Of a stretch of 64,000 nt of DNA, positions 34,189-42,585 are shown piece by piece; position 1 is the first letter of the stretch, and the number at the start of each line of letters is the position of its first letter. The stretch lies in assembly GCF_030913705.1 (NCBI RefSeq), contig NZ_CP133190.1, positions 5,419,501 through 5,483,500 of the forward strand. Direction: 5' to 3'. Source of the stretch: Anaerocolumna sp. MB42-C2 (GTDB lineage: Bacteria; Bacillota; Clostridia; Lachnospirales; Lachnospiraceae). The translations under genes were made by a program, and so were the position numbers. Under the pieces are notes generated by a model. It had not been told where the DNA came from and searched no databases. It saw only the letters and a program-made list of their open reading frames with translations.

Positions 34189-35595
34189 ATGAAATTGAAA
34201 CGATTTATAAGTGTATTAGTAGTATTAGTTTTAGTTCTTAGTGTTACTGCCTGCTCCGGAAAATCTGAGTCCACCGGCAGTAAGAATGACAGCAGTTCTA
34301 AATCGGGGGATGCAGCCGATGGGGGAAATAAAAAAGATGATGTAATAGAGATACGCTTTACCGAATGGGACGGCGGTGATACCTTAGCAGTTTATGAAAA
34401 AATTGCAGATGAATTTAATAAATCACAGTCAAAAATTCATGTAACCGTTATGAATATTCCTGATGAATATGATACCAAATTAACAACGATGGTTGCAGGA
34501 AACGATGCACCTGAAATATGTGAAATGGAAGCCGGAACTTTGATGTTTCCTTATGCAGAAGACGGTATCATACGCAATATGCAGGACTTTATAGATAAAG
34601 ATACGAATTTTGATAAGAGCTATATGCTGGATCAGTTTAAATACATGCTCAACAGCGATTATATGGCAGGATACGCATCCGGTTCTGAAAATATTACCAT
34701 GTTTTATAACCCAGCTTTATTCCAGAAGTATGGGGTGGAAGAACCACCTGCCAGCTATAAGGATGCGTGGGATTGGGATACCTTTGTACATGTTGCACAA
34801 CAATTAACCATTGATAAAAATGGCAAAAATGCACTTGATCCCGACTTTGATCCAGAAAATATTAAAACCTATGGTGTAACGATCAGTAAATGGTGGGCAG
34901 GATACATGCCTTTCCTTTATTCTGAGGGAGGAGATTACCTGAGTGAGGATGGTACCGGAATCGGGTATGCCACTGACAAGGGAATCGATGTCTTACAGAA
35001 ATTAGCGGACTTAACCTATGTTTACCATGTTGCACCGACTCCAACAGCAAGTGAAACCATGCCAGGTCTTTCCGAAGCTCTTTCTACTAATAAGGTAGCA
35101 ATGACATTTGACGGCCAATGGACAAATGCAACTCTTATGGCAGACGGAGTAGCATATAATGTAGCCGCACTTCCCAAGATGGGGGATCAGGCTAAAACAA
35201 CAATGACTTTTAGTGGTATCAGTATCATGAATACAGATAAAGCAGATGCAGCCTGGGAATTTGAGAAATTCTTACTTTCTAAAGGTTCCTGTGAACCCTT
35301 ATATAAATCAGGTTTATGGCTGCCAACAACGGCCGGAGAATATACGGATGAATACATAAAATCCTTTATAACCGATAAACATCCTAAAAATTATTATGAA
35401 TCCGTCGTTGCCCCAATGATGGATGGTACTGCACAAAGACCTGTTGTAGCAACAGTAAAGAATTTTAACAAAATAAATGATATTATCAGCCCGGCGCTTG
35501 ACGAACTGTGGGCAGGTGAAATGACTGCCAAAGAAGCGGTCGATGCTGTTAAAGATCAGGCTAATGCTGAAGTTAAGGGTTACCTGGGAAAATAA
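34189..35595 (+). CDS. ABC sugar transporter solute-binding lipoprotein
   Basis: A 468-residue family 1 extracellular solute-binding protein. A lipoprotein signal peptide ends in LSVTAC, with Cys as the lipidated residue, followed by a Ser/Gly/Lys/Asp-rich linker. The mature part has the sugar-binding fold patterns (FTEWDGGDTLAVYEKIADEF, NITMFYNPALFQKYGV, GISIMNTDKADAAWEF). The frame reaches back to 34168, but ATG 34189 has AAAGGAG. It is attached to the outer face of the membrane and hands sugar to the two permeases that follow. A terminator after the gene should make it more abundant than the permeases. Confidence 0.95.
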   Translation: MKLKRFISVLVVLVLVLSVTACSGKSESTGSKNDSSSKSGDAADGGNKKDDVIEIRFTEWDGGDTLAVYEKIADEFNKSQSKIHVTVMNIPDEYDTKLTTMVAGNDAPEICEMEAGTLMFPYAEDGIIRNMQDFIDKDTNFDKSYMLDQFKYMLNSDYMAGYASGSENITMFYNPALFQKYGVEEPPASYKDAWDWDTFVHVAQQLTIDKNGKNALDPDFDPENIKTYGVTISKWWAGYMPFLYSEGGDYLSEDGTGIGYATDKGIDVLQKLADLTYVYHVAPTPTASETMPGLSEALSTNKVAMTFDGQWTNATLMADGVAYNVAALPKMGDQAKTTMTFSGISIMNTDKADAAWEFEKFLLSKGSCEPLYKSGLWLPTTAGEYTDEYIKSFITDKHPKNYYESVVAPMMDGTAQRPVVATVKNFNKINDIISPALDELWAGEMTAKEAVDAVKDQANAEVKGYLGK

Positions 35596-35622
35596 TTTTT
35601 CCATTAAGATAAACTGTGTAGG

Positions 35623-35650
35623 AAGGGGCTGCCGTTTTGGCAGCCTTTTC
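35623..35650 (+). terminator. Attenuating terminator between binding protein and permease genes
   Basis: GGCTGCC-GTTTT-GGCAGCC, extended by AAGG/CTTT pairing, runs into TTTT. It lies inside the operon, 28 bases after the binding-protein stop and just before the permease start. Such hairpins let part of the transcript end, so the binding protein is made in excess. Confidence 0.75.
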
Positions 35651-35677
35651 CATAGGACAGATGAAAGGAGAACATCG

Positions 35678-36595
35678 GTGAAATTGGTTAAAGAAAAAAG
35701 CTTCATGAATACAAAAATCAAATCCAATATTGTAGGATGGGCATTTGCTCTACCGGCTATTTTAGGATTTCTGTTTTTAAACCTGATTCCTATGCTGCTA
35801 AGCGGTTATTATAGCTTTTGTGATTATAACATTATTAGTAAACCGGTTTGGTCAGGTTTAAATAACTACGTCTCACTTTTTAATGGTACGGATGCAACTT
35901 TTTGGTTATCAGTAAAAGCAACCTTACTCTATACTATTATGGCAGTTCCTGCTAATTTAATTTTTGCACTGACTATAGCGTTATTGCTAAATCGTGATAT
36001 GGTTGGCCGGGCATTCTTCCGGTCCTTATTTTATCTGCCATGTATCTTACCGGCGGTGGCATCAAGTTTTGTTTGGATTTTACTTATGAATCCGGATTTT
36101 GGATTATTTAATATAATATTGCATTTTCTGCATTTACCGGAGAGTAAGTTTTTCTGGGATAAAGGCAGCGTTCTGCCATCCATAGTGTTTATGGGAATAT
36201 GGAGTACCGGTTCCACCCAGGTTATATTTTTGGCAGGCCTTCAGAATATTCCAAGAGTATATTATGAAGCCTTGGAAATTGACGGAGGTAATGTTTGGCA
36301 TAAGTTTTGGAGTGTAACACTTCCCATGTTATCTTCTACTTTATTCTTTAATCTGGTAATGGGAATCATTAGTGCTCTGCAGGTATTTGGAGCAGCTTAT
36401 ATAATTACGGAAGGCGGACCGAATAATTCATCCCTTTTTTATGTCTTTAATTTATGGCGTCAGGCATTTAAATACATGGATATGGGAAAGGCTTCCGCAA
36501 TGGCATGGATTCTGTTTGTTGTAGTATTACTGGCGACTTTGTTTATATTTAAAACATCAAATAAATGGGTATATAACGAAGGAGGAGTTGAATAA
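35678..36595 (+). CDS. ABC sugar transporter permease (MalF/UgpA type)
   Basis: A 305-residue permease with six membrane helices. The family loop EALEIDGGNVWHKFWSVTLPML (EAA motif) contacts the ATPase. The open frame extends far upstream, but GTG 35678 is preceded by AAAGGAG; ATG 35705 has none. It pairs with the MalG-type permease, which starts on the last base of its stop. No ATPase gene is found nearby, so a shared MsmK/UgpC-like ATPase elsewhere is likely. Confidence 0.93.
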   Translation: MKLVKEKSFMNTKIKSNIVGWAFALPAILGFLFLNLIPMLLSGYYSFCDYNIISKPVWSGLNNYVSLFNGTDATFWLSVKATLLYTIMAVPANLIFALTIALLLNRDMVGRAFFRSLFYLPCILPAVASSFVWILLMNPDFGLFNIILHFLHLPESKFFWDKGSVLPSIVFMGIWSTGSTQVIFLAGLQNIPRVYYEALEIDGGNVWHKFWSVTLPMLSSTLFFNLVMGIISALQVFGAAYIITEGGPNNSSLFYVFNLWRQAFKYMDMGKASAMAWILFVVVLLATLFIFKTSNKWVYNEGGVE

Positions 36596-37443
36596 TGGTA
36601 GTGAAAAAAAACACTCCTTATTATATTAGGAGAGCTTTCTTTTATCTCTTAATTGGAATTTTAGCTTTTGTTTGTGTCATTCCGCTTTATTGGATGGTAC
36701 GGTCTTCTTTTATGAAGAATACGGATATTTATACCATGGATCCCTTTATTTTCTGGCCAAAGGAAATGCTTTGGAGCAATTTCTCAGATGCCTGGAAATC
36801 TGCACTTTTTACCAGATATGCAATTAATACTATAATAATAGTTGCGTTAAATATTTTTGGAACCATAATAACCTCCTCTATGGCTGCCTACGCATTTTCA
36901 AGAGTAAAATGGAAAGGCAGAAGTTTTTGCTTTGCTTTGATTTTGACTACAATGATGTTACCTGGTGCTGTAACAATTGTACCCCAGTTTTTAATTTGGA
37001 GAAATTTACATATGGTAGATACTTATGTGCCTTTAATATTACCTGCGTTTTTAGGTGGAGGTGCCTTTAATATATTCCTGCTAAGACAATTCTTTTTAGC
37101 AATCCCCAATGACTTGGATGAAGCAGCTGAAATTGACGGAGCAGGAAAATTGCGAATTTTTCTTCAGATTATTCTTCCTCTGTCCAAATCAGCTATGATT
37201 GTAGTGGCTTTGTTTACATTCTTAGGCAATTGGAATGATTTTTTTGGGCCGATTATCTACCTGAATACAAAAGAAAAGTTTACTTTAGCAGTTGGACTTT
37301 TGCAGTTTCATGGGGATTATGCAACAAAATGGAATTTATTAATGGCGGCATCTACCATAGTTGTTGCACCTTGTATTCTAATCTACCTCATTGGTCAACG
37401 ATATCTGATTGAAGGAATTTCATTGACAGGAATGAAAGCTTAA
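36595..37443 (+). CDS. ABC sugar transporter permease (MalG/UgpE type)
   Basis: A 282-residue permease with six membrane helices and the EAA motif in IPNDLDEAAEIDGAGKLRIF. GNWNDFFGPIIYL is typical for MalG-type subunits. Its ATG overlaps the stop of the first permease. Together with the binding protein it forms a carbohydrate importer probably taking up an oligosaccharide. A MITE fragment lies just beyond its stop. Confidence 0.93.
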   Translation: MVVKKNTPYYIRRAFFYLLIGILAFVCVIPLYWMVRSSFMKNTDIYTMDPFIFWPKEMLWSNFSDAWKSALFTRYAINTIIIVALNIFGTIITSSMAAYAFSRVKWKGRSFCFALILTTMMLPGAVTIVPQFLIWRNLHMVDTYVPLILPAFLGGGAFNIFLLRQFFLAIPNDLDEAAEIDGAGKLRIFLQIILPLSKSAMIVVALFTFLGNWNDFFGPIIYLNTKEKFTLAVGLLQFHGDYATKWNLLMAASTIVVAPCILIYLIGQRYLIEGISLTGMKA

Positions 37444-37481
37444 TTGCGAAACCAGATGATTATAATTAATACTACATAATT

Positions 37482-37567
37482 AAAACGCTGCTTCCTTGTT
37501 TTGAGTGCATTGCGATGCGTGTTATTGTTCACGGAACTGCTGTTTTTGCAGGGGAGGGAACAGTAAC
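37482..37567 (+). mobile_element. MITE-like element, copy B, right-half fragment
   Basis: This stretch matches the right half of copies A and C: AAAACGCTGC, then TGCATTGCGATGCGTGTTAT, GTTCACGGAACTGCTG, and the end GGGAACAGTAAC. The left half is missing, and the flanks show no matching direct repeat. It lies in the gap between the permease and the DUF4965 gene, upstream of that gene's promoter. Confidence 0.75.
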
Positions 37568-37607
37568 ATTTAATTATTTTATTATTAAGATGTCATTTTA
37601 TGGTATC

Positions 37608-37636
37608 TTGATTAATACCCACAAATAAGATAGAAT
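37608..37636 (+). promoter_or_regulatory. Sigma-A promoter of the DUF4965 gene
   Basis: TTGATT (37608-37613), 17 bases, TAGAAT (37631-37636), about 38 bases before the start codon. It suggests the gene has its own transcript besides any read-through from the transporter operon. Confidence 0.5.
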
Positions 37637-37674
37637 GGTTGAAAGAAAATCTATTTTAAGAAAGGAATTAAAAA

Positions 37675-39624
37675 ATGGAAATTGAAAGAATCGCCAGTGT
37701 ACCTTTAATATTACACGATCCGTATTTTAGTATCTGGGCGCCGTCAGATAAGCTGTACGAAGCAGATACGTTGCATTGGAGCAAAGCACCTCAAAAGTTA
37801 TACGGATATGTTACAATAGACGGTACCGTATATTGTTTTCTGGGAAAGAAAGAGTTTCATCCGGTAATTGAGCAAAAAAGTGTGGAAGTAACGGCTACGG
37901 CAACGAAATATACTTTCGAAAATGAGAAGATAGAACTTACCGTCCGTTTTACCTCACCGCTTTTACTGGACAATCCGGTATTGGTGTCAAGACCCTGTAC
38001 TTATATTGATTATGAAGTCACAAGAAAGCAGGAAGCAGAGGTAAGAATCGACTTTATCGTTACTTCCGATCTGGTACGTAATACCCCAGGGGATATTATC
38101 GGAGGAGATTATGAAAAGGATACTTTCCACTACGCTTATATGGGAAAAGCCGGACAGCACCCGTTAGGTCACAGCGGAGATAATATTACTATTGATTGGG
38201 GATTTGTTTATTTAGCAGCAGAAGAATCCGATATAACAACGGTATTTGAGGCCGGAAGTGATAAACTGATAGCAACTGCAAATCTGGGAAAAGAAAAAAA
38301 CAAAGCATCTATGATTATCTCTTATGATGATCTGTTATCTATCTTTTATTTTGGTTCCTGGCAGAAAGCTTACTGGACGAAAGAATATGAAACCATCTTA
38401 GAGGCGATAGAAGCAAGTTTTGCAGACAAATCAGAAGTCCTAAAAAAAGCAGATCTTCTGGATAAAGAGATAGAAGCAAAAGCAGAGAAAATCGGCGGGA
38501 AAGATTATGCCCTATTGTGTAATATAAGTTACCGCCATGCAATCGCAGCCCATAAACTGATTGCAGATAAAGAGGGTAATCTGATTTTCTTATCCAAAGA
38601 AAATGATTCCAATGGCTGTATCGGAACGGTAGATGTTAGTTATCCGTCCGTGCCCTTATTCTTGTTATATAACACGGAATATGTAAAAGGAATGCTCCGC
38701 CCGGTATTCTACTTTGCCAAATGTCCGGTTTGGGAATATGATTTTGCGCCTCATGATGTGGGACGTTATCCCTATGCTTCCGGTCAGGTTTACGGACTGA
38801 ATAGTGAACATGAACATAAAGAATTCCGTTATGATAACGGAAATATCTTACCGTTTTATTATATGTATCCATCCGGCAGTAAAACTTATGATATTAAATA
38901 TCAGATGCCCGTGGAGGAATGCGGTAACATGCTGATATTAACAGCAGTGGTGTGTGCTCTGGATAAATCCGCAGACTTTGCAAAACCTTATTATGAACTG
39001 TTAAAGCAATGGACAGAATATCTGTTAACATACGGGGCTGATCCGGGAGAACAGTTGTGTACCGACGATTTTGCAGGACACCTCTCCCATAACGTAAATC
39101 TTTCCGCTAAAGCAATTATGGGTATCGAAGCTTTTTCACAGCTGGCAAAACAGATGGGAGAAGAAAAAGTATCAGAAGAATATCACCAGAAAGCAGCTGT
39201 TATGGCAAAGGACTGGGAAGCTCGTTCCCAAGCCGGTGACCATTACCGCTTAACTTTTGATAATACAGAGTCCTGGAGTCTTAAATACAATCTGGTATGG
39301 GATAAATTCTTCGGCAGTAATTTGTTTTCAGGGGAAGTATTTAAGAAAGAAATTGCCTATTACATTAGTAAAAATAATTCTTACGGTGTACCATTAGACA
39401 GCCGCAGAGATTATACCAAAAGTGACTGGATTCTCTGGTGCGCTGCATTTGCTGAGGACAAAGAGCAGGCAGAGAAACTGATATCCCCGGTTGCAGATTA
39501 TGTAAGGAAAACTACAAGCCGGGTACCTTTTTCCGACTGGTATGAAACCGTAACCGGTGAATACTGCCATTTTATTGCAAGAAGTGTACAAGGCGGTATC
39601 TATATGCCGATGTTGATAAAGTAG
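37675..39624 (+). CDS. DUF5127/DUF4965/DUF1793 glutaminase-A-like protein
   Basis: A 649-residue protein with an N-terminal beta-sandwich region (DUF5127-like, about 1-240), a DUF4965-like linker (about 260-430, GKDYALLCNISYRHAIAAHK) and an alpha/alpha-toroid-like C-terminal part (DUF1793, about 430-640, NLSAKAIMGIEAFSQLA, SWSLKYNLVWDKFFG, DWILWCAAF). The family is named after fungal glutaminase A, but bacterial members sit in glycan-use loci and the toroid fold is shared with many glycoside hydrolases. No signal peptide is seen, so it probably acts on imported sugar. It likely belongs to the YesMN/ABC locus. The reaction is uncertain. Confidence 0.82.
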   Translation: MEIERIASVPLILHDPYFSIWAPSDKLYEADTLHWSKAPQKLYGYVTIDGTVYCFLGKKEFHPVIEQKSVEVTATATKYTFENEKIELTVRFTSPLLLDNPVLVSRPCTYIDYEVTRKQEAEVRIDFIVTSDLVRNTPGDIIGGDYEKDTFHYAYMGKAGQHPLGHSGDNITIDWGFVYLAAEESDITTVFEAGSDKLIATANLGKEKNKASMIISYDDLLSIFYFGSWQKAYWTKEYETILEAIEASFADKSEVLKKADLLDKEIEAKAEKIGGKDYALLCNISYRHAIAAHKLIADKEGNLIFLSKENDSNGCIGTVDVSYPSVPLFLLYNTEYVKGMLRPVFYFAKCPVWEYDFAPHDVGRYPYASGQVYGLNSEHEHKEFRYDNGNILPFYYMYPSGSKTYDIKYQMPVEECGNMLILTAVVCALDKSADFAKPYYELLKQWTEYLLTYGADPGEQLCTDDFAGHLSHNVNLSAKAIMGIEAFSQLAKQMGEEKVSEEYHQKAAVMAKDWEARSQAGDHYRLTFDNTESWSLKYNLVWDKFFGSNLFSGEVFKKEIAYYISKNNSYGVPLDSRRDYTKSDWILWCAAFAEDKEQAEKLISPVADYVRKTTSRVPFSDWYETVTGEYCHFIARSVQGGIYMPMLIK

Positions 39625-39635
39625 TTTCTTATTGT

Positions 39636-39668
39636 AAAAGCCTATTTTTGCTTAAAATAGGCTTTTAA
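39636..39668. terminator. Bidirectional terminator overlapping the end of the DtxR-like gene
   Basis: AAAAGCCTATTTTTGCTTAAAATAGGCTTTT folds into a strong stem with A- and T-runs on both sides. It serves both convergent genes, and its right part is the last codons of the DtxR-like gene, so coding and termination functions overlap. Confidence 0.85.
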
Positions 39669-40007
39669 ACATTGATAACTTTCTTCGCTGATAATGTGTT
39701 CCATTCTGCATGCATCTTTCATCGCTGTTTCTTCACTGACACCTGCCGTTTTTAGTAATTGAGTCAGGGTCTGGTGCCGATCGAAAGTTTGGATTGCGAT
39801 AGCATATCCTGTTTCCTCTAATTTTATATATCCATTCTCATCAACTTTAATAAAACCATTTTCCCGAAGCTTCTTCATTGCAATGCTTACACTGGGTTTC
39901 GTAAAGCCCATCTCATTCACGATATCTTTGGACCGGACTTGTCCGTTTCGGTTTCTAAGTATTAGAATCATTTCCAGATAGTCTTCTGCTGATTCCTGAA
40001 TCTTCAT
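39642..40007 (-). CDS. DtxR/MntR-family metal-dependent repressor
   Basis: A 121-residue protein with the N-terminal winged helix (ESAEDYLEMILILRNRNGQVRSKDIVNEMGFTKPSVSIAM... region, about 1-65) and a helical dimerisation/metal-binding part (HQTLTQLLKTAGVSEETAMKDACRMEHIISEES). It lacks the SH3-like third domain, as MntR does. Conserved metal ligands Asp8, Glu11, His77, Glu99 and His103-like residues appear kept by pattern. It likely controls manganese or iron transport, but no such transporter lies nearby. The start follows AGGGTGATT. Confidence 0.9.
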   Translation of the reverse strand: MKIQESAEDYLEMILILRNRNGQVRSKDIVNEMGFTKPSVSIAMKKLRENGFIKVDENGYIKLEETGYAIAIQTFDRHQTLTQLLKTAGVSEETAMKDACRMEHIISEESYQCLKAYFKQK

Positions 40008-40317
40008 TTAATCACCCTCTAAAATTTTTGTGTATAAACGGCATATATGTCTTATTTGTAAGAAACGTTGTTATTAACATTACAAACAAGCAGCATAGGG
40101 CAGACCTGCAATTATCTGCTTTGCCAATTCATCTTATTATCATATTAATTTAGATGATCCTTTTTTTCAAGTCCTGTTTAACCAATTGACAATTATTTTG
40201 CGAAGTGTTATTTTAGAAAAAAAGTTAGCCTTAATTAAATAATAAATATATGGATAGAAAAGATAGGACCATTCAGTTACATTACATTGGATGGTCAATC
40301 TAAAACGAGGTGTTAGA

Positions 40318-41061
40318 TTGACGGAAGTATTTTATGCAGTTGACCATATTTTGATGTCCCAGGGATATGATAATCCGGCCCCACATAAGCATATGGCAAA
40401 ACATCTGATCTTTAGTCTGGATGGAGATTTTGGATGTAAGGTGGATGATATGGAAATATTTTGCCAAGGTATCTGTATTGATTCTGAAATAAAGCATACG
40501 GTAAATGCCGATGGCAGCAGATTGCTTATTTTCCTCTTTGAGGAAACAAGCAATCTGGCAGAAGAATTAACGAAGCAATTTTTAATAGGGGGTGAATATA
40601 AGATCCTTGATCATAAATTGGTTTTGTCCATAATAAAGATATGGGAACGGTATAAGCAGGAGCCCGTTACTTTGGATCTTGCCATATTATCGGCGTGTGG
40701 CTTGTGTCAGGAGAGTTCCGGGAAGTATGAGGAGAGAGTATGCAGGCTTTTGGAATCAGTCCGTAAAATGGATGGTATTTATGATGATACGATCTGTCTT
40801 TTAAGCAAATCCCTTTCACTTTCCCAAAGCAGAATGTCCCATTTGTTTAAGGAACAGGTAGGGATTGCTCTTAATAGTTACTTAATATTTGAAAAAATGA
40901 GAAAAGCTTATACCTATATAGTTAATGGGGAAAATATAACCAAGGCCTGCATTCGAGCCGGGTTTGACAGTTCATCCCATTTTTCCTCCACCTGCAAAAG
41001 AATGTTTGGGTTATCTTTTACTGATTTTAAAAAAGATGCAGTTTTTAAAGAAATATCGTAG
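40318..41061 (+). CDS. AraC-family transcriptional regulator
   Basis: About 247 residues. The N-terminal half is a small cupin-like domain (HKHMAKHLIFSLDGDFG ... GICIDSEIKHTV). The C-terminal 90 residues are the AraC double helix-turn-helix, with AGFDSSSHFSSTCKRMFGLSFTDF as second helix block. The ATG at 40291 has no ribosome site; TTG 40318 is preceded by GAGGTG and is preferred. It is followed after 72 bases by an alpha/beta hydrolase gene on the same strand, its likely target. About 300 bases upstream hold no gene. Confidence 0.85.
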   Translation: MTEVFYAVDHILMSQGYDNPAPHKHMAKHLIFSLDGDFGCKVDDMEIFCQGICIDSEIKHTVNADGSRLLIFLFEETSNLAEELTKQFLIGGEYKILDHKLVLSIIKIWERYKQEPVTLDLAILSACGLCQESSGKYEERVCRLLESVRKMDGIYDDTICLLSKSLSLSQSRMSHLFKEQVGIALNSYLIFEKMRKAYTYIVNGENITKACIRAGFDSSSHFSSTCKRMFGLSFTDFKKDAVFKEIS

Positions 41062-41133
41062 CGTCTATTTGAAAGTATAAAATAATTCTATAAAGTATAA
41101 TTGGATCATAAAAGATTTTGTGGAGGTTAATCA

Positions 41134-42300
41134 ATGAAAACTGATAAGATACAGTTTAAAATGGGTTCCTATCAATTGAATTCTGATCCGAATTTTAATT
41201 ACCAATTAAACCGCACGATTATGTGGGGCGGAGGAGATATTGAAGATATCAAAAGAATAGCAAATAAAATAACTGACAGTGTCTCATGGAAACGGGAGTT
41301 GATTGCCCTTGGTGAAAAAGCAGATGAAGAAGGGCGAGTAAAAGAAGCGATAGCCTATTACCGTATGAGTGAATTTTTTATGTATGATGGTGACGCGGAT
41401 AAAAAGAAATATTACCGTCTTGCTGTTTCCATGTTTTATAATTATTATAGGGATTACTTTATTGAGAAAATAATCCGTTATGAGGTACCTTACGAAAATG
41501 TAAAGCTCCCTGTATTATATGCGAAAGCAAAAGATATCAAAAAAGACACAATAATTCTACATGGGGGAAATGATTCTTATATGGAAGAATTATTCTTTCC
41601 CATGCTGTATTTTGCAGAAAATGGTTATGATGTTTATCTTTTTGAAGGACCGGGCCAGGGCGGTGTTGTTCGTATACAAGAAAAGCATTTTACATACCAG
41701 TGGGAGAAACCGGTAAAAGCAGTGCTGGATTATTTTGGGCTTAAGGAAGTCACGATAATAGGTGCATCACTTGGAGGAATGCTTGCTCCACGTGCAGCTG
41801 CTTTTGAAAAAAGAATCAAACGTGTCATAGCCTGGTCCGTATTCCCAAATTTTCTGGATATTCTTATATCAACACAGTCTGTTTTGGTACAAAAAATAAT
41901 CAGGCTTACTTTAATGTTAAAACTTAAGTGGGTGGTCAATTTGTTATTTGGTATAAAACTTAAAAAAGGTGACGAATTAGTAAAATGGGGATTAAAACAT
42001 GGAATGTACGCCTATGAAGCGAAGTCACCTTATGATTATTTTGTTAAAATGAATCAATATCAGATGGTGGACATTGCCCCCTTTATTGATCAGGATATGC
42101 TTATTATTGGTGCAAATAAGGATCATTTCATTGATTATCATATGATAAGCAAAGAGATAGATGTACTTAATAATGTAAAATCCCTGACCATACGAATTTT
42201 TACCGAAAAGGAAAATGCTGGAGCACATTGCAATGTTGGCAATTCCGAGCTTGTATTAGATACTATGTTAAGCTGGATTGAAAGTATCAGAGACAATTAG
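41134..42300 (+). CDS. Alpha/beta hydrolase (FrsA/DUF1100-like)
   Basis: A 388-residue serine hydrolase with an N-terminal helical cap (about 1-120) and the alpha/beta hydrolase core. DTIILHGGNDSYMEE carries the oxyanion HGG motif; YLFEGPGQGG follows; GASLGGMLAPRA holds the nucleophile serine. The catalytic Asp and His are probably in NKDHFIDYH and AGAHCNVGN. No signal peptide. Such proteins act as esterases or C-C hydrolases on small molecules. Expression is probably controlled by the preceding AraC gene. Substrate unknown. Confidence 0.88.
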   Translation: MKTDKIQFKMGSYQLNSDPNFNYQLNRTIMWGGGDIEDIKRIANKITDSVSWKRELIALGEKADEEGRVKEAIAYYRMSEFFMYDGDADKKKYYRLAVSMFYNYYRDYFIEKIIRYEVPYENVKLPVLYAKAKDIKKDTIILHGGNDSYMEELFFPMLYFAENGYDVYLFEGPGQGGVVRIQEKHFTYQWEKPVKAVLDYFGLKEVTIIGASLGGMLAPRAAAFEKRIKRVIAWSVFPNFLDILISTQSVLVQKIIRLTLMLKLKWVVNLLFGIKLKKGDELVKWGLKHGMYAYEAKSPYDYFVKMNQYQMVDIAPFIDQDMLIIGANKDHFIDYHMISKEIDVLNNVKSLTIRIFTEKENAGAHCNVGNSELVLDTMLSWIESIRDN

Positions 42301-42461
42301 TTACCGACTCATGGTTTATTTATTAAAAGGTTATGGTAGCATATGGTAAATATATAGGTTTTGATCTCTTGTATGTAGGAATATTATTACAGTTTTTTAA
42401 TCCATTGTTATTGTTATCTGGGCAGTAGAAATTGTATTAGTCATAATAGCTGAAAAATATA

Positions 42462-42492
42462 TTGACTCTGACATCACGTCATAGTGTATAAT
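42462..42492 (+). promoter_or_regulatory. MerR-type promoter with 19-bp spacer and internal operator
   Basis: TTGACT (42462-42467) and TATAAT (42487-42492) are separated by 19 bases, the stretched spacer that MerR activators correct by DNA twisting. Inside lies the dyad ACTCTGAC (42465-42472)-ATCAC-GTCATAGT (42478-42485), one mismatch. It is about 95 bases before the MerR gene, indicating autoregulation. Confidence 0.8.
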
Positions 42493-42585
42493 CAATTTAG
42501 AGTTAGCAATATTGTATAAAAACTCATAGCCGGCAGAGTAACAAACAGTATGGGCAACTCTTAAAAGACGATTGGAGGTTTATCC

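Noticed and set aside
37675..39624. Calling the DUF4965 protein a true glutaminase
   Set aside because: The name comes from fungal homologues; the gene lies in a sugar-import locus and no glutaminase active site can be recognised, so only a family-level call is made.
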